A stretch of DNA of 64,000 nucleotides. Origin: Phyllobacterium sp. 628 (GTDB lineage: Bacteria > Pseudomonadota > Alphaproteobacteria > Rhizobiales > Rhizobiaceae). Of this stretch, positions 63,425 through 64,000 are shown one piece after another; within the stretch, counting starts at the first letter, position 1, and each line of letters starts with the position of its first letter. The stretch is from contig NZ_CP050301.1 in NCBI RefSeq assembly GCF_014189505.1, positions 3,417,501 through 3,481,500 on the forward strand, given 5' to 3'. The notes beneath the pieces are model-generated. The model had not been told where the DNA came from and did not search any database. It was given only the letters and a program-made list of their open reading frames with translations. A program made the translations under genes and the position numbers.

Positions 63425-64000
63425 TTACGCGGCCCGATAACGTTCCAGCCAATGCGCATAGGGCGACGGCAGAACCCATGATGGCTTTTCAACGCCGAGT
63501 TCTTTGGCCGCACGGAATGGCCAATGCGGGTCGGTAAGCAGGGGGCGACCAAGCATAACGAGATCAACCTTGCCTTCCTGGACCAAAGCTTCCGCTTGCT
63601 GCGGTGTGCTGATGTACCAGGAGGTGGAAGCCGGAAGATCAGCTTCATTGCGAATACGTTCCGCGATGGAACCGAGGAAGGCTGGTCCCCACGGAATATT
63701 GGCTTTGCCCCCGGAAAAGCCCATGCTGACATCGATGAAATCAAGCCCATTGGCTTTCAGCTGCTTGATCAGCTCAATGGCTTCGCTCAAGGTCTGCTCA
63801 TCCTGGCCGTCATATTCGATAACGCCGAGACGGGCCGTAAGTGGCAGGTTCTCCGGCCAGACGGCACGAACAGCACGCACCGTTTCGATCAGGAAACGGC
63901 TGCGGTTTTCAAAACTACCGCCATATTCATCCGTCCGTTGGTTTGAATGTTCGGACAGAAAGCTCTGTGCGAGATAACCATGGGCAAAATGCAGCTCCAG
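63425..64000 (-). CDS. Old Yellow Enzyme family NADH:flavin oxidoreductase (partial)
   Basis: C-terminal 191 residues of an FMN-binding ene-reductase; the 5' part lies beyond the right edge. Visible are [22 protein letters not shown] (shown by its key residues HGYL and [10 protein letters not shown]) and [15 protein letters not shown], both OYE hallmarks, then [10 protein letters not shown] and the FMN-phosphate region [15 protein letters not shown]. The resemblance is to YqjM-type thermophilic-like OYEs. The substrate is probably an electrophilic enone or similar; no neighbour within the window narrows this. Confidence 0.9.
   Translation of the reverse strand: MELHFAHGYLAQSFLSEHSNQRTDEYGGSFENRSRFLIETVRAVRAVWPENLPLTARLGVIEYDGQDEQTLSEAIELIKQLKANGLDFIDVSMGFSGGKANIPWGPAFLGSIAERIRNEADLPASTSWYISTPQQAEALVQEGKVDLVMLGRPLLTDPHWPFRAAKELGVEKPSWVLPSPYAHWLERYRAA

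Overview
The window looks like a chromosomal segment of an alphaproteobacterium of the order Hyphomicrobiales (Rhizobiales), close to the Brucella/Ochrobactrum/Phyllobacterium group. The evidence is the division/cell-wall (dcw) gene order next to rnpB, a btaAB betaine-lipid pair, metF behind an ArsR-methyltransferase regulator, a bluB gene with a cobalamin riboswitch, and protein sequences of rhizobial type. The assignment rests on recognition only; no search was run. No tRNA, rRNA, CRISPR array, prophage or transposase gene was seen.

Layout. 1-8772 (minus strand): dcw cluster mraZ-rsmH-ftsL-ftsI-murE-murF-mraY-murD, with murD cut by the left edge. 9273-9707: RNase P RNA. 9802-12729 (minus): a lytic transglycosylase, an AmiD-type amidase overlapping a DjlA-like co-chaperone gene, and a small lipoprotein. 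12941-16733 (plus): a GNAT acetyltransferase, then a MarR regulator with an MFS/HlyD efflux pair. 17073-18991: btaA-btaB behind a candidate Pho box. 19006-26347: a lipase-like protein lacking the nucleophile serine, a GH25 lysozyme lipoprotein, an MltB-type transglycosylase, a Tat-exported sulfatase, an ornithine/lysine-type decarboxylase and an EamA exporter. 26650-32540: a 28-residue membrane peptide, metF with its ArsR-methyltransferase regulator, DUF2293, bluB with its riboswitch, a MOSC protein and ettA. 33292-37074: an alpha/beta hydrolase, a class III CoA-transferase and a ThDP enzyme. 37164-41751: a GT2, two tandem copies of a LpxB-N-like membrane protein, an ArnT-like glycosyltransferase and UDP-glucose dehydrogenase, which together suggest uronic-acid decoration of the envelope.

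43107-53419 is a divergent amino-sugar locus. The minus arm is murQ, a sugar ABC transporter and a Gfo/Idh/MocA oxidoreductase. The plus arm is a BadF-type kinase, a GntR regulator, a SIS deaminase and nagA. On paper this is a complete route from external MurNAc/GlcNAc to fructose-6-phosphate. 53667-58612: pncA and ugpBAEC behind a candidate Pho box; ugpE carries a one-base frameshift that fuses it in frame to ugpC. 58750-64000: metNIQ, metY and part of an Old Yellow Enzyme gene. Between metN and metY, on the opposite strand, lies a structured leader followed by a 29-codon ORF with a strong ribosome-binding site.

Four copies of a roughly 120-bp inverted-repeat element sit between genes. Much of the window concerns the envelope and its turnover (dcw, transglycosylases, amidase, lysozyme, MurQ/kinase/NagA). 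Two loci fit phosphate limitation (btaAB, ugp) and three fit methionine/one-carbon metabolism (metF, metNIQ, metY).
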